Translations under genes and position numbers: made by a program
The notes under the pieces: model-generated
Seen by the model: the letters and a program-made list of their open reading frames with translations, nothing else
Told to the model about the DNA's origin: nothing
The model's database searches: none
DNA from: Novosphingobium cyanobacteriorum
Lineage (GTDB): Bacteria > Pseudomonadota > Alphaproteobacteria > Sphingomonadales > Sphingomonadaceae
Assembly: GCF_029436685.1 (NCBI RefSeq)
Contig: NZ_JAROCY010000003.1
Coordinates: 62,001 to 126,000, forward strand
DNA: 64,000 nucleotides
Reading direction: 5' to 3'
In this document: positions 1 through 9,323 of the stretch, piece by piece
How positions within the stretch are numbered: position 1 is the first letter of the stretch
Layout of the letters: the number at the start of each line of letters is the position of its first letter

Positions 1-923
1 TCGGCGCGCATTATGCTGCAATGCTGCGCGCCAATGCTGCAGCCGGTGCCTATGATGCGCTTGCCGGCACCGCGCTTGCCGAGCGGCTGACGGCAGACCT
101 TCAGGCGGTTCAGGCCGATGGCCACGTGCGCGTGCGATCTGTTGCCGAAACCCCTGCGGCGGGGCCATCGGCCACCCCTGCACCGGTCAAGGTGCCCAAC
201 CTTGAGGCCGGCCGCTGGATCGCGCCCGGGCTCGCCTTCGTCCGGTTCAACCTGATGGCCAGTGAAGATGCCGACGCTGCGAATGCCCGGGCCTTCGCGC
301 TCGGTCATCTCGGCGCGAACGTGCTGATCGTGGACCTGCGCACCAACAACGGCGGCGGCCTGGCCGAAATGGACGCCCTGTTCCCCTTCCTGTTCGACAA
401 GCCGACGCCGCTGGTGCGCATGGCCACGCGCAAGTCTGTCCATGATCGTGATGGCGGCCCGCTGCACGGCATCGCTTCGCTGCGCACCGTGCCGGGCGAT
501 CCCGCCTTCGTCACGCAGGAGCACTGGATCACGCCCGATCCCGAAACGGGCCTGCGCAAGACGAAGGTCTATGTCCTCACCTCGGGCCGCACGGCATCAG
601 CGGCAGAACATTTCTCGCTGGCGATGAAGATCAGCGGCCGCGCCACGCTGGTGGGTGAAACAACCGCCGGAGCCAACCACTTCGGCTATGGCCTGGAACT
701 CCCTGGCCAGCTTGTCGCCTTCGTGCCCGTGGGACGCACCTATGACCCCGCCACCGGCAAGGACTGGGAAGGCAATGGCGTTGCGCCAGACATCGCCGTT
801 CCTGCCATGGACGCGCTGGTCACCGTGCTCGAACGCGAAGGCATCGCCCCGGCACAGGCGCAGAAGCTGTCTGACGAGGTGGCTCCGGCCAAGTCGATGG
901 AGCGCCGCAAGACCGCAGTCTGA
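1..923 (+). CDS. S41 family peptidase, C-terminal part (5' end outside window)
   Basis: The reading frame is open from the left edge (first full codon at base 3), so the gene begins upstream and only about 306 codons are seen. A tail-specific protease (S41) fold is shown by the core VYVLTSGRTASAAEHF, whose second serine region (TASAAE) matches the family nucleophile, followed by a GETTAGANH stretch and an LELPGQ segment typical of the C-terminal beta region. Such enzymes cleave proteins or peptides in the periplasm; the signal peptide would lie outside the window. The gene stops 3 bases before the end of the convergent DUF1003 gene. The family call is firm; the substrate is unknown. Confidence 0.8.
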   Translation, partial: GAHYAAMLRANAAAGAYDALAGTALAERLTADLQAVQADGHVRVRSVAETPAAGPSATPAPVKVPNLEAGRWIAPGLAFVRFNLMASEDADAANARAFALGHLGANVLIVDLRTNNGGGLAEMDALFPFLFDKPTPLVRMATRKSVHDRDGGPLHGIASLRTVPGDPAFVTQEHWITPDPETGLRKTKVYVLTSGRTASAAEHFSLAMKISGRATLVGETTAGANHFGYGLELPGQLVAFVPVGRTYDPATGKDWEGNGVAPDIAVPAMDALVTVLEREGIAPAQAQKLSDEVAPAKSMERRKTAV

Positions 924-926
924 CGT

Positions 927-1529
927 TCAGGTCTCCGCCTGCTGTGCGGGTGTGGCAGACGGATCGGGTGGCGGCATGTCGATCGCCATTTCCACTGCGC
1001 TCTCCGTCACCACCGCCACCTCTTCCACCGTCCGGTCCAACTGGCCCAGCTTGTTGAAGATCTTGTCCACCTTGCGATGCAGGCGCAGGATCTCCACCGT
1101 CGTGCGCAGGTTCACTTCGTAATCGTGGCGGTTGGAGATGCGGTCCTTCCGCGCCTCCCGGTTCTGGCTCATCATGATGATCGGCGCCTGGAACGCGGCC
1201 AGGGTGGACAGCATCAGGTTGAGGAAGATGTAGGGATAGGCGTCCCACTGCAGGTGCAGGAACGGCGACAGCGGCCCGTTCACCAGCATCCACGCCGCCA
1301 GCACCAGTCCAAAGCCGATGATGAAGCTCCACGATCCGCCAACCCGCGCCACCCGATCGGCCAACCGTTCGCCCAAGCCCTCGCGGGCCTGCTCCAGTTC
1401 ATCAGGATCGAGCTGGATATCGGTGGAGGCGACGCGGCACAGCGCGCGCTGCTCCGCCTCGTCCAGATCATCATAGGAGCGACCCAGCAGGTCCTCCGCC
1501 AGCGCCTCCGGGCTGATGTCTAGCTTCAA
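927..1529 (-). CDS. DUF1003 family membrane protein
   Basis: About 200 residues. It has two closely spaced hydrophobic segments (WSFIIGFGLVLAAWMLV and the YIFLNLMLSTLAAFQAPIIM stretch) followed by the conserved NREARKDR segment and a charged coiled-coil-like tail, the signature of DUF1003 inner-membrane proteins of unknown function. I place the start at TTG 1529 because AAGGAG lies 5 bases upstream and the gene then begins 10 bases after the lysK stop. The ATG at 1562 would overlap lysK by 23 bases and has no such site. Probably co-transcribed with lysK. Confidence 0.85.
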   Translation of the reverse strand: MKLDISPEALAEDLLGRSYDDLDEAEQRALCRVASTDIQLDPDELEQAREGLGERLADRVARVGGSWSFIIGFGLVLAAWMLVNGPLSPFLHLQWDAYPYIFLNLMLSTLAAFQAPIIMMSQNREARKDRISNRHDYEVNLRTTVEILRLHRKVDKIFNKLGQLDRTVEEVAVVTESAVEMAIDMPPPDPSATPAQQAET

Positions 1530-1539
1530 GCCGTCTCCT

Positions 1540-3135
1540 TCAGGAGGCGAGCGCCTCCGCAATCAGCTTTCGCGTGTTTTCAACACCATACAGCGCAATG
1601 AAGCTGCCCATGCGCGGCCCCTGCGCAGATCCGAGCAGCGTCTCGTACAGACACTTGAACCAGTCGCGCAGGGATTCGATCCCATAGTGCGGGTCCTTGC
1701 CGATCTCGTAGACGATGTTCTGCAGCTCTTCCGCCGTGGCGTCGTCGCTGGTCCCGGCCAGCTCCTCGTCCAGCGCGGCCAGCGCCTCGGCCTCGTTCGG
1801 CTCGGGCTTGCGGCGCTGCAGCGTGGGCGCGATGAAATCGCGGTTGTACGCCAGAGCACGCGTCACCAGCCCGTCGAGCGCCGGATGCGCCGCCGGATCG
1901 GCATTCTCCACATAGTTGCCAAGGTACGACCAGACCTGCTCACGCGTTGCCTTGGCGCCCAGCACGCCCACCAGGTTCAGCAGCAGGCCATAGGTCACCG
2001 GCAGGCTGTCCCCTTCGCCACCGTGATAGCCATTGGTGCGCAGCAGGTGCCACACCGGATTGCCCAGTTGCTGCTCCACCGGCTGCGTCGGCAGCTTTTC
2101 GCGGAACTGCCAGTATTCGTCCACCGCGCGCGGAATGATGCCCACGTGCAGGCTCTTGGCGCTCTTGGGCTCGCGGAACAGGTAGAAGCCCAGCGATTCC
2201 TCGCTGCCGTATTCCAGCCACTGCTCGATGGTCAGCCCGTTGCCCTTGGACTTCGAAATCTTCTCGCCCTTTTCGTCGAGGAAGAGTTCATAGATCAGGC
2301 CTTCGGGCCGCTGCCCGCCCAGCACGCGCGCGATCTTGCCGCTCTGCGTCACGCTGTCGGTCAGGTCCTTGCCGCACATCTCGTAATCGACGCCCAGCGC
2401 CACCCAGCGCATCGCCCAGTCAACCTTCCATTGCAGCTTTGACTGGCCGCCAAGGATCGACTGTTCCACCACTTCGCCGGTCACGTCGGTAAAGCGCACG
2501 ATCCCGGCATCGGCATCCACCACCTCGATCGGCACCTGCAGCACCTGCTGGTTGGTGGGCGAAACTGGCAGCACCGGAGAATAGGTCTGGCGGCGCTCCT
2601 CGCGCAGCGTGGGCAGCATGATGCCCATGATCGCGTCATAGTGGCGCAGCACGTTCTTCAACGCATCGTCGAACCCGCCGGAGTTATAGCGGTCCGACGC
2701 CGAAACGAACTCATAGTCGAAGCCGAAGCGATCCAGGAAATCACGCAGCATTGCGTTGTTGTGATGCGCAAAGCTCTCGAACTTCCCGAACGGATCGGGA
2801 ATGCGGCTCAGCGGATGGCCGATGAACTCGCCCAGCCGGTCCTTGTTCGGCACGTTGTCGGGCACCTTGCGCAGCCCGTCCATGTCGTCCGAAAACGCCA
2901 CCAGCCGCGTCGGCGCGCCACCGGTCAGCGTTTCATAGGCGCGACGGACCAGCGTGGTGCGCAGCACTTCCTGAAACGTGCCGATATGCGGCAGGCCCGA
3001 TGGGCCATATCCGGTCTCGAACAGCACTGGCGCTCCCTCTTTGCCGTTCGGGAACCGCTTGATGATCTTGCGGGCTTCCTCGAAGGGCCAGGCCTTCGAG
3101 ACCTGCGCGGCGGCGATAAGGGCGTCGTCTGTCAT
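1540..3135 (-). CDS. lysK: Lysine--tRNA ligase, class I
   Basis: A 531-residue class I lysyl-tRNA synthetase, which charges tRNA-Lys in the cytoplasm. The nucleotide-binding HIGH-type motif is GPSGLPHIG (residues 45-52) and the KMSKS-type loop is KISKSKGN (292-299). This archaeal-type enzyme replaces the usual class II LysRS in many alphaproteobacteria. The start is ATG 3135 (MTDDALIAAA), with GAAAGGG upstream; the longer frame to 3228 adds 31 non-conserved residues and was not used. DUF1003 follows on the same strand. Confidence 0.95.
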   Translation of the reverse strand: MTDDALIAAAQVSKAWPFEEARKIIKRFPNGKEGAPVLFETGYGPSGLPHIGTFQEVLRTTLVRRAYETLTGGAPTRLVAFSDDMDGLRKVPDNVPNKDRLGEFIGHPLSRIPDPFGKFESFAHHNNAMLRDFLDRFGFDYEFVSASDRYNSGGFDDALKNVLRHYDAIMGIMLPTLREERRQTYSPVLPVSPTNQQVLQVPIEVVDADAGIVRFTDVTGEVVEQSILGGQSKLQWKVDWAMRWVALGVDYEMCGKDLTDSVTQSGKIARVLGGQRPEGLIYELFLDEKGEKISKSKGNGLTIEQWLEYGSEESLGFYLFREPKSAKSLHVGIIPRAVDEYWQFREKLPTQPVEQQLGNPVWHLLRTNGYHGGEGDSLPVTYGLLLNLVGVLGAKATREQVWSYLGNYVENADPAAHPALDGLVTRALAYNRDFIAPTLQRRKPEPNEAEALAALDEELAGTSDDATAEELQNIVYEIGKDPHYGIESLRDWFKCLYETLLGSAQGPRMGSFIALYGVENTRKLIAEALAS

Positions 3136-3249
3136 AATGCGCGCCCTTTCGCGATTCTGCGCCGCCAGTGCAAGGAAAAGCTGGGCTGGCGGGCGACAGT
3201 TGGACATTTCGGTAACCTTGCCATGCAATAGCGTGCGGCAGGGGGACCG

Positions 3250-3828
3250 ATGAACGATTTCGAACTTGAAGCGGTGCTGCGGCGCGAACTTCTGCCGGGT
3301 GAGCGGCTGGCCTGGACCGGTCGCCCCGATCCGCAGCGCATGAAGGCCGCTTTCGGCATCTGGTTCTTCGCCATTCCATGGACCGTATTCGCCCTGTTCT
3401 GGGAAACGATGGCCCTGTCCATGTGGTTCGCCAAGGATGGACCGCCCGATGGGATCACCATGCTGATCGGCGTGATCTTCCCGCTGTTCGGCCTGCCCTT
3501 CGTGCTCACTGGCTTCTGGATGCTGGCCACCCCGTTCCGCGCGCGCAAGCAGGCCTCCGTCTCGATCTACGGACTCACCGACCGTCGCATCCTGAAGGTG
3601 ACGGCAGGCCGCAAGCGGGAATCAGCCAGCGTCCTGTTCAGCCAGATGGGCCCGATCAATGTGACCGCCGATGCCCAGGGGTACGGCACCCTGCGCATCG
3701 AAACCGGCACCCACATCGACAGCGACGGCGACCGCCATGTGCTGCGCTTCGAAGTACCCGCCGTGCCCAATGTCGCCAGGCTGGAAGAACTCCTGCTGCG
3801 AGCGCGAACCGACAAGGCCGCTGGCTGA
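3250..3828 (+). CDS. PH-domain (YdbS/bPH2-like) membrane protein
   Basis: 192 residues. The N-terminal ELLPGERLAWTGRPDP motif, two transmembrane helices (about residues 38-58 and 72-96) and a C-terminal beta-rich part with YGLTDRRILKV are typical of bacterial PH-like membrane proteins. Function is unknown in the family. It starts at ATG 3250 with a GGGGGA site 3 bases upstream. It stands alone, divergent from lysK. Confidence 0.75.
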   Translation: MNDFELEAVLRRELLPGERLAWTGRPDPQRMKAAFGIWFFAIPWTVFALFWETMALSMWFAKDGPPDGITMLIGVIFPLFGLPFVLTGFWMLATPFRARKQASVSIYGLTDRRILKVTAGRKRESASVLFSQMGPINVTADAQGYGTLRIETGTHIDSDGDRHVLRFEVPAVPNVARLEELLLRARTDKAAG

Positions 3829-3897
3829 GCGACAGAGAAAGAGTTGTCGCCATTTCGGACAAACGATGTCGATTGTGCTTTGCAGCAGCGAGCTAAG

Positions 3898-3904
3898 TAT
3901 AAAT
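3898..3904 (+). promoter_or_regulatory. Possible -10 box (TATAAAT)
   Basis: TATAAAT lies in an AT-rich stretch 38 bases upstream of the start of the following secreted-protein gene. The best -35 candidate is TTGTGC at 3873-3878, with a rather long 19-base spacer. Position and base composition support a promoter; the -35 match is weak. Confidence 0.35.
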
Positions 3905-3941
3905 ACTAATCTCTGTTCGATACCGACTCTTGGGGGATTCG

Positions 3942-5723
3942 ATGAAAGCGCGTTTGGCTGGTTTGGTCGGCAGCGTGGCGGCTATCGCTGCCGGAGGCAG
4001 CGCAACAGCAGCGGACAGTGTACCTGTCGATATCTTCGTCGAGAAAGAGGATCTTGAAGAAGTTCTTAAGTTTAAAAATATACCCGAATATTTCAAGACC
4101 TTCAAGTTATCCGATCCCAAAAGATCGTCGGATAGCATAAAATTTGCAGAAAAAATCACGCTTATAAAGAAAGCCTGCGCGAGATCGGATGCAGAATGTT
4201 CACAGATGTTTGAACGGTATTACCGGGAAAACAAGGAACATTCGAGGAAAGCGGGCATCCTCGGATTCGGGGCACAGGCCTTCTGGGGAACAGGGCAGGA
4301 ACTGCACTACACCGAAATCGAGATCCCGTTTAACAGGGTGTTCACCAGCCAGGAAGCGAAAGATGCCACTCTCCTGAGTGCGTACAAATCACGAGAACCC
4401 GGTGAATTGATCGAATACCAGGTCGGCTATGGATATTCGATCGCAGCGAGACAGACAGCTGCGAACATGGACACCAGCGGGATGCTGAAGTCCTCACCAA
4501 TTCAGATCACGGGATCTGCTGGAGGAACACGATTCTGGGCGATGCTGATCGGTCTGGCTCCAGACAGGCTTAGCACCCTAGCCCCGACCTCTGATAGCGC
4601 CACCAAGTCCCCTGCTCCACCCCAAGACACGGATCAGACCACCGACAAGGCGCCAGCAGAAGTCCCGAACGCTGCGGAAGGCGTCACATCAGCATTGGCA
4701 AATGATGTCCATGAAATCAATGGCTTGTCAACCGGATGCAAATCAGAGGATGACTTGGATGCACCCAGTGAACTGCTTTGCACGCTGGATATGCAACCAA
4801 CCGTCACCCAGGTCTATTTCCGTGACGCGAGCACGCGGCTTGCCAACGCGATGGAGAAGATGCGGCGGGATATCCGAAAGCCGAAGGTCGGGCGGGCCGA
4901 AAATGCAAAGTTCAAATCCCGCATTTGCCCCCAGGTCATAGACTTCCGTTGGAAACACGAAGAAGGCGGCAGGCGGGACATCACGCAACCAACCCTGTCG
5001 ATCCTCGCCGACGCGTGGGCAATCAACAAGTCACTCGCGGAAATCTGCCTGAATCAGCGACCCAACGCGAAGATCGTTTATCGCGATGGCACGGCGACCG
5101 AACAGTGGGAGGACTCACTTGCCAATTCCGAACGACCGTACACCGTGAACGCAGCGGACCAGTTGAACGGAAATAGCGCTAATCCCTCGCGGAAAAGGCA
5201 ATCCGCGCAAGATCGGGCAGCAGACTCAAATAAGCTTGAAGCTGAAGCGCTTAGGGACCGTCACGCCGCGCCCTCGAAGGAAGCGACGCAAGATGAGGGC
5301 ACGCCAAGGAGTGGCAAGCGCCCGCATCCAAATTCCACGATCAAATTTGGCGATGGGGAAGCAAGCGACAAACGCAATTCCATCACGCAGGAATATCAGC
5401 GTACATCGCAATACCTTTGGTTGTCGGGGCGGACGAACCCGATCTTTAAAACGCCGAGCGTCGATCATTCTTTCAGCGTGCGGATGGAAGATCTGCATCG
5501 CAACGCGAAGCTCCCTTCGATCTTGGCGTTCATCGTCACCTTCGAGGAAGAGGACATCTCGCAACAGCTTCGTGTGCGGCTAACCTGCGCGAACGGAACC
5601 GCGGATGTGGTGGGCGCGGCCAATCCGGTGGCCAATGCCCTTGCCTACACCGAATTGATCAGCAACGCCCGCATGGCCGTTGATGGTACGCAGGACAAGT
5701 GCCGGTACCACAACTTCGAGTAG
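3942..5723 (+). CDS. Secreted protein of unknown function (AT-richer gene)
   Basis: 593 residues from ATG 3942, preceded by GGGGGA. The first 26 residues form a signal peptide (MKARLAGLVGSVAAIAAGG, cleavage near ATAAD). I recognise no domain. The middle (about residues 215-250 and 415-480) is low-complexity and rich in Pro, Asp, Lys and Ser; the C-terminal 100 residues look like a folded beta domain ending in a TCANG segment that may form a disulfide. It uses many codons rare in this genome (AAA, ATA, TTA, AGA) and is visibly AT-richer than both neighbours, which suggests recent acquisition. Alternative: a fast-evolving lineage-specific exported protein. Confidence 0.7.
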   Translation: MKARLAGLVGSVAAIAAGGSATAADSVPVDIFVEKEDLEEVLKFKNIPEYFKTFKLSDPKRSSDSIKFAEKITLIKKACARSDAECSQMFERYYRENKEHSRKAGILGFGAQAFWGTGQELHYTEIEIPFNRVFTSQEAKDATLLSAYKSREPGELIEYQVGYGYSIAARQTAANMDTSGMLKSSPIQITGSAGGTRFWAMLIGLAPDRLSTLAPTSDSATKSPAPPQDTDQTTDKAPAEVPNAAEGVTSALANDVHEINGLSTGCKSEDDLDAPSELLCTLDMQPTVTQVYFRDASTRLANAMEKMRRDIRKPKVGRAENAKFKSRICPQVIDFRWKHEEGGRRDITQPTLSILADAWAINKSLAEICLNQRPNAKIVYRDGTATEQWEDSLANSERPYTVNAADQLNGNSANPSRKRQSAQDRAADSNKLEAEALRDRHAAPSKEATQDEGTPRSGKRPHPNSTIKFGDGEASDKRNSITQEYQRTSQYLWLSGRTNPIFKTPSVDHSFSVRMEDLHRNAKLPSILAFIVTFEEEDISQQLRVRLTCANGTADVVGAANPVANALAYTELISNARMAVDGTQDKCRYHNFE

Positions 5724-5811
5724 CGTCTTTCTCCTGACAAAACTACGTATCTACATCCTCGATAATTGTTTCCCATCATCGGGTTAGGCCACGCGTGAGG
5801 AGGTTTTCCCC

Positions 5812-8007
5812 TTGCGTTGTCCTGATCGTTCACCTGACGAGCCCGGCCGCCTGCGCGCGCTTGCCGAGTACAGCATTGACGAGGCCGACGGCCTGCCCAG
5901 CCTCGACGCCATCGTCGACATGGCGGCGCGCCTGTTCGGCTGTCCGGCTGCGGCGGTGAACATGGTGGGTGAGGAGCGCGTCTTCCTCGCCTCCAGCTTC
6001 GGGATCGAGGGCGATTTCGATCATTCGCGCGATGCCAGCTTCTGCGCCCACGCCATCAACCAGACCGAGGTGATGGTGGTGGAGGACGCGCGCAGCGATC
6101 CGCGCTTCAACGACAACCCGTTGGTCTCCGCCGGCATGATCCGCTTCTACGCCGGCATCGCCCTGCGCGCGCCCTCGGGCCATGCGCTCGGCGCACTCTG
6201 CGTGATCGACACACAGCCGCACGAAGGCTTCACCCCGCCCGACCGTGAACGCCTCGCCGCGCTCGCCCGCCTGGTGTCAGACAAGCTTGAGCTGCGCCGT
6301 CTCGAAGTCGCCGCGCAGGGCGGCGCCGATCCCTTCCGCACCATGGCGAGCACCAGTTCCGGCGCAATTCTCTCATGCGATGAGGCCGGCCTGATCACCT
6401 CGGCCAACACGGCCGCCTGCGCCCTGTTCGGCCATGGCGAGGAAGCCTTGCGCGATCGCCCGGTTGAACAGCTGTTTGCCGCGGCCGATGGCGCCCTGGT
6501 GCATCATGGCCTGGATCAGGCGCGCAACGGCACCCTGCCGATCACGCAGGGCACCATCGTCACCGCCATCGGCCCCGGCGGCCTGCCCTTCAAGGCCGAG
6601 CTGCACTTCTCGCACTGGCACGAGGAAACGCCGGAGGGTGAGCGCATCCACTTCGGCCTCGTGGTCGATGATCTGACCTTCCGCCTGCGCGAGGACGAGG
6701 CGCTGCACCGCCTCACCTACTACGATCCGCTCACCGGCCTGCCCAACCGCGCGCTGTTGATGCAGCATCTCGAAGCCGCCTTTGCCGCGCGCCAGCCGGT
6801 GGGGCTGATCGTGGCGGACCTTTCCGGCTTTACCGACATCAACAACACAATGGGCCATGCCGCAGGCGACGACGTACTGCGCCAGGCCGCCGCCCGCATT
6901 CGCGACGCAGCCGGGCCCGATGCCCACCTCGCAAGGCTGGGTGGAGACGAATTCGCCGCCATGCTGCCCCTGCGCGATCCGCTCACGCTCGGTGCCGCAG
7001 CGCGGGCGATCAACCGCGCGCTGGCCCGCCCCATGCTCGCGGGCGATGGCGAAGTGCGCGTGGGCAGCGATTGCGGCATGGCCATGGCGCCCGATCATGC
7101 CGATACGCCCGACGAACTGATGGGCAATGCCGAACTCGCCCTGCTGCAGGCGCGCAAGGGCGGGCATAACGAAGCCGCCATGTTCGCCGCGCACATGCGC
7201 GCGAGCGCGGTCGCCCGCCGCATGGTGGAGGCGGACCTCATCACCGCGCTGGAACATGGCCAGCTCGAACTGTTCTATCAGCCGCAGGTCTCGCTCCATT
7301 CCGCCGAGCTGACCGGGGCCGAAGCGCTGATCCGCTGGCGCCACCCCGCGCACGGCCTGCTCGATCCGGCAGCCTTCCTGCCTGCGGTCGAAGCAGGGCC
7401 ACTCGCCCTCCCCGTGGCGCAATGGGTGCTCGATACCGCCTGCGCCCAGGCCGCCGAATGGCGCGAGGCCGATCCCGATTTCCGCATGAGCGTGAACCTC
7501 TCCGCCTCGCAGTTCCGTGAAGGTGACCTCGCCTCCGCCGTCCGCGATGTGCTTGAACGGCACCGCTTGCCGGCAGAGGCGCTGGAACTGGAAATCACCG
7601 AGAACATCATCCTCGACGGGCAGGACAGCGTGCTGGATCAGCTGCGCCCCTTGCGCGCCATGGGCGTGCATCTGTCATTCGATGATTTCGGCACGGGCTT
7701 CGCGTCGCTCACCATGCTGCGCGATTTTCCCGTGGGGCTGCTCAAGATCGACCGCAGCTTCATTCAGTCGATGCAGTCCTCCCCGCGCGATCGCACGATC
7801 GTCACCGGGGTGATCCGCCTCGCCCGCGAACTCGGGCTTGAGGTGATTGCCGAAGGCGTGGAAACCAAGTCCGCCGCGCAATTCCTGCGCCGCCACTTCT
7901 GCGACAAGGCGCAAGGGTTCCTCTTCGGCGCCCCCTGCCCCGCTGCGGCTTTCGCGCAGCAGCACCTCAACATCGGCCCCAGGCGCCCCCGCCTCGTCCG
8001 CGGCTGA
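5812..8007 (+). CDS. GAF-PAS-GGDEF-EAL cyclic-di-GMP signalling protein
   Basis: 731 residues. Domains in order: GAF (about 20-165), PAS (175-295), GGDEF (300-455) and EAL (475-725). The diguanylate cyclase motif GGDEF is intact at 377-381; no RxxD inhibitory site is visible just before it. The phosphodiesterase motif is intact too: EAL at 504-506, DDFGTGFAS and KIDRSF later. Both making and breaking c-di-GMP are therefore possible, with input from the GAF and PAS sensors. No transmembrane segment, so cytoplasmic. The start is TTG 5812, with AGGAGG 8 bases upstream. The downstream neighbour is the convergent flagellin gene, which fits a motility role but does not prove it. Confidence 0.9.
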   Translation: MRCPDRSPDEPGRLRALAEYSIDEADGLPSLDAIVDMAARLFGCPAAAVNMVGEERVFLASSFGIEGDFDHSRDASFCAHAINQTEVMVVEDARSDPRFNDNPLVSAGMIRFYAGIALRAPSGHALGALCVIDTQPHEGFTPPDRERLAALARLVSDKLELRRLEVAAQGGADPFRTMASTSSGAILSCDEAGLITSANTAACALFGHGEEALRDRPVEQLFAAADGALVHHGLDQARNGTLPITQGTIVTAIGPGGLPFKAELHFSHWHEETPEGERIHFGLVVDDLTFRLREDEALHRLTYYDPLTGLPNRALLMQHLEAAFAARQPVGLIVADLSGFTDINNTMGHAAGDDVLRQAAARIRDAAGPDAHLARLGGDEFAAMLPLRDPLTLGAAARAINRALARPMLAGDGEVRVGSDCGMAMAPDHADTPDELMGNAELALLQARKGGHNEAAMFAAHMRASAVARRMVEADLITALEHGQLELFYQPQVSLHSAELTGAEALIRWRHPAHGLLDPAAFLPAVEAGPLALPVAQWVLDTACAQAAEWREADPDFRMSVNLSASQFREGDLASAVRDVLERHRLPAEALELEITENIILDGQDSVLDQLRPLRAMGVHLSFDDFGTGFASLTMLRDFPVGLLKIDRSFIQSMQSSPRDRTIVTGVIRLARELGLEVIAEGVETKSAAQFLRRHFCDKAQGFLFGAPCPAAAFAQQHLNIGPRRPRLVRG

Positions 8008-8060
8008 ACGCACCCACGCGGGCCAACGCCCCGCTTCTCATTCCGCCTCGTCCCACCGCC

Positions 8061-8131
8061 GTTCGTGTCGAGCCCCTCGACAAGCTCGGGATGGACTTCG
8101 GGCATAGCCCGAGGTCGAGACACGTATCGAA
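8061..8131. repeat. Palindromic intergenic repeat (REP-like, family c)
   Basis: Contains GTGTCGAG and CCTCGACAAGCTCGGGATG facing a GCCCGAGGTCGAGACAC stretch, i.e. nested inverted arms around CTCGGG/CCCGAG. Related to the elements at 17451-17527 and 43430-43499. It lies between the c-di-GMP gene and the flagellin terminator. Confidence 0.65.
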
Positions 8132-8162
8132 AGGCGCGCCGCCCCCAGAAAACACAAGCACG

Positions 8163-8196
8163 AAAAGGCGGGGCGCCAGCAAGGGCTCCCCGCCTT
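8163..8196 (-). terminator. Rho-independent terminator of the flagellin gene
   Basis: The arms AAGGCGGGG (8065+100, i.e. 8165-8173) and CCCCGCCTT (8188-8196) form a perfect 9-bp stem. Read on the minus strand the stem is followed by TTTT, so it serves the flagellin transcript; it may also stop plus-strand transcription. Confidence 0.75.
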
Positions 8197-8281
8197 CCCG
8201 TGGAGTCTGACCGGGAGGGCAATTCCGGCCAGTGTCCTGGAAGTTCTGGTTAAGAAGGCTCCAGGTGCCTGTCGCTGCTGC

Positions 8282-9163
8282 TTACTTGAGCAGCGACAGC
8301 ACGTTCTGCTGGGCCTGGTTCGCCTGGGCGATCATCGCGGTCGAAGCCTGCGCCAGGATCTGCGCCTTGGCCATCGCCGTCGTTTCCGCCGAATAATCGG
8401 TGTCGAGGATGCGGCTGCGTGCGTCCGAGAGGTTCGTCACGTTGTCGGTCAGGTTGTTGATGACCGATTCCAGCCGGTTCTGTCCCGCACCGTACTCGGC
8501 ACGCGCCACACTGATGGCGTTGAGCGCGGTGTCCACGTTGTCCATGGTCGTGCCGGCCAGCGTCGGGTCGCTCACGTCCAGGGCCTGCGTCGCGGCAAGC
8601 GGGTCATAGGCGGTCAGGCCAGTGCCGAACAGCGCCGAACCGTCCATGGCCTTGCTGCGCAGGTCCACCGTGTCGGTGCTGTTGCTGCCGGTCTGGATGG
8701 TCACGATGGCGTCGTCCGATCCGTTTGCCGCCGGCGTGGTGCCGACAACGGTGAACAGCGGATTGCCGTTGAATTCCGATTGGTTGAGCACGTCGCTGAC
8801 CTGCTGGGTCAGGTTCGCCACTTCGGCCTGCATCGATGTGCGGTCCTGTGTCGAATACGTGCCCGACTTTGCCTGGATGGCCAGTTCGCGGATGCGCTGC
8901 AGCATCGCGGTCACTTCGTTCAGCGCGCCGTCTGCGGTCTGTGCAAACGAGATGCCGTCGTTGGCGTTGCGGATGCCCTGGCCCATGCCTTTGATCTGCG
9001 ACGTCATCGTCGTGGTGATCGCAAGGCCGGCGGCGTCGTCCTTGGCGCCGTTGATGCGCTTGCCGGTCGAAAGGCGTTCCATTGCAACGCCCGCCATTTT
9101 TGAGGCACTATTAGATGCATTCGCGGCACGCGTGGCCGCGATATTCGTGTTGATAACTGCCAT
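8282..9163 (-). CDS. Flagellin
   Basis: 293 residues, the structural subunit of the flagellar filament, exported through the flagellar type III apparatus. The N-terminal D0/D1 segment ([34 protein letters not shown]) and the C-terminal segment ([31 protein letters not shown]) are both conserved, with a short variable centre, as in small alphaproteobacterial flagellins. GGAG stands 8 bases before the ATG. No other flagellar gene is in the window, so this is an isolated fliC-type gene with its own terminator. Confidence 0.95.
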   Translation of the reverse strand: MAVINTNIAATRAANASNSASKMAGVAMERLSTGKRINGAKDDAAGLAITTTMTSQIKGMGQGIRNANDGISFAQTADGALNEVTAMLQRIRELAIQAKSGTYSTQDRTSMQAEVANLTQQVSDVLNQSEFNGNPLFTVVGTTPAANGSDDAIVTIQTGSNSTDTVDLRSKAMDGSALFGTGLTAYDPLAATQALDVSDPTLAGTTMDNVDTALNAISVARAEYGAGQNRLESVINNLTDNVTNLSDARSRILDTDYSAETTAMAKAQILAQASTAMIAQANQAQQNVLSLLK

Positions 9164-9323
9164 GTCCCATTCTCCACTATGGGTCCGGGCGGGTACCCCG
9201 GTACATGTCCCACGGTGAAGGACGGCACGCGGTAAGGGATATTAAGGGGATTTTTTTCTAGGCCAGCAAAAACCCCCAAACCCGCGCTTCTGCTTGGTTA
9301 AGATTGTCCACTCAGGCCCGCGA

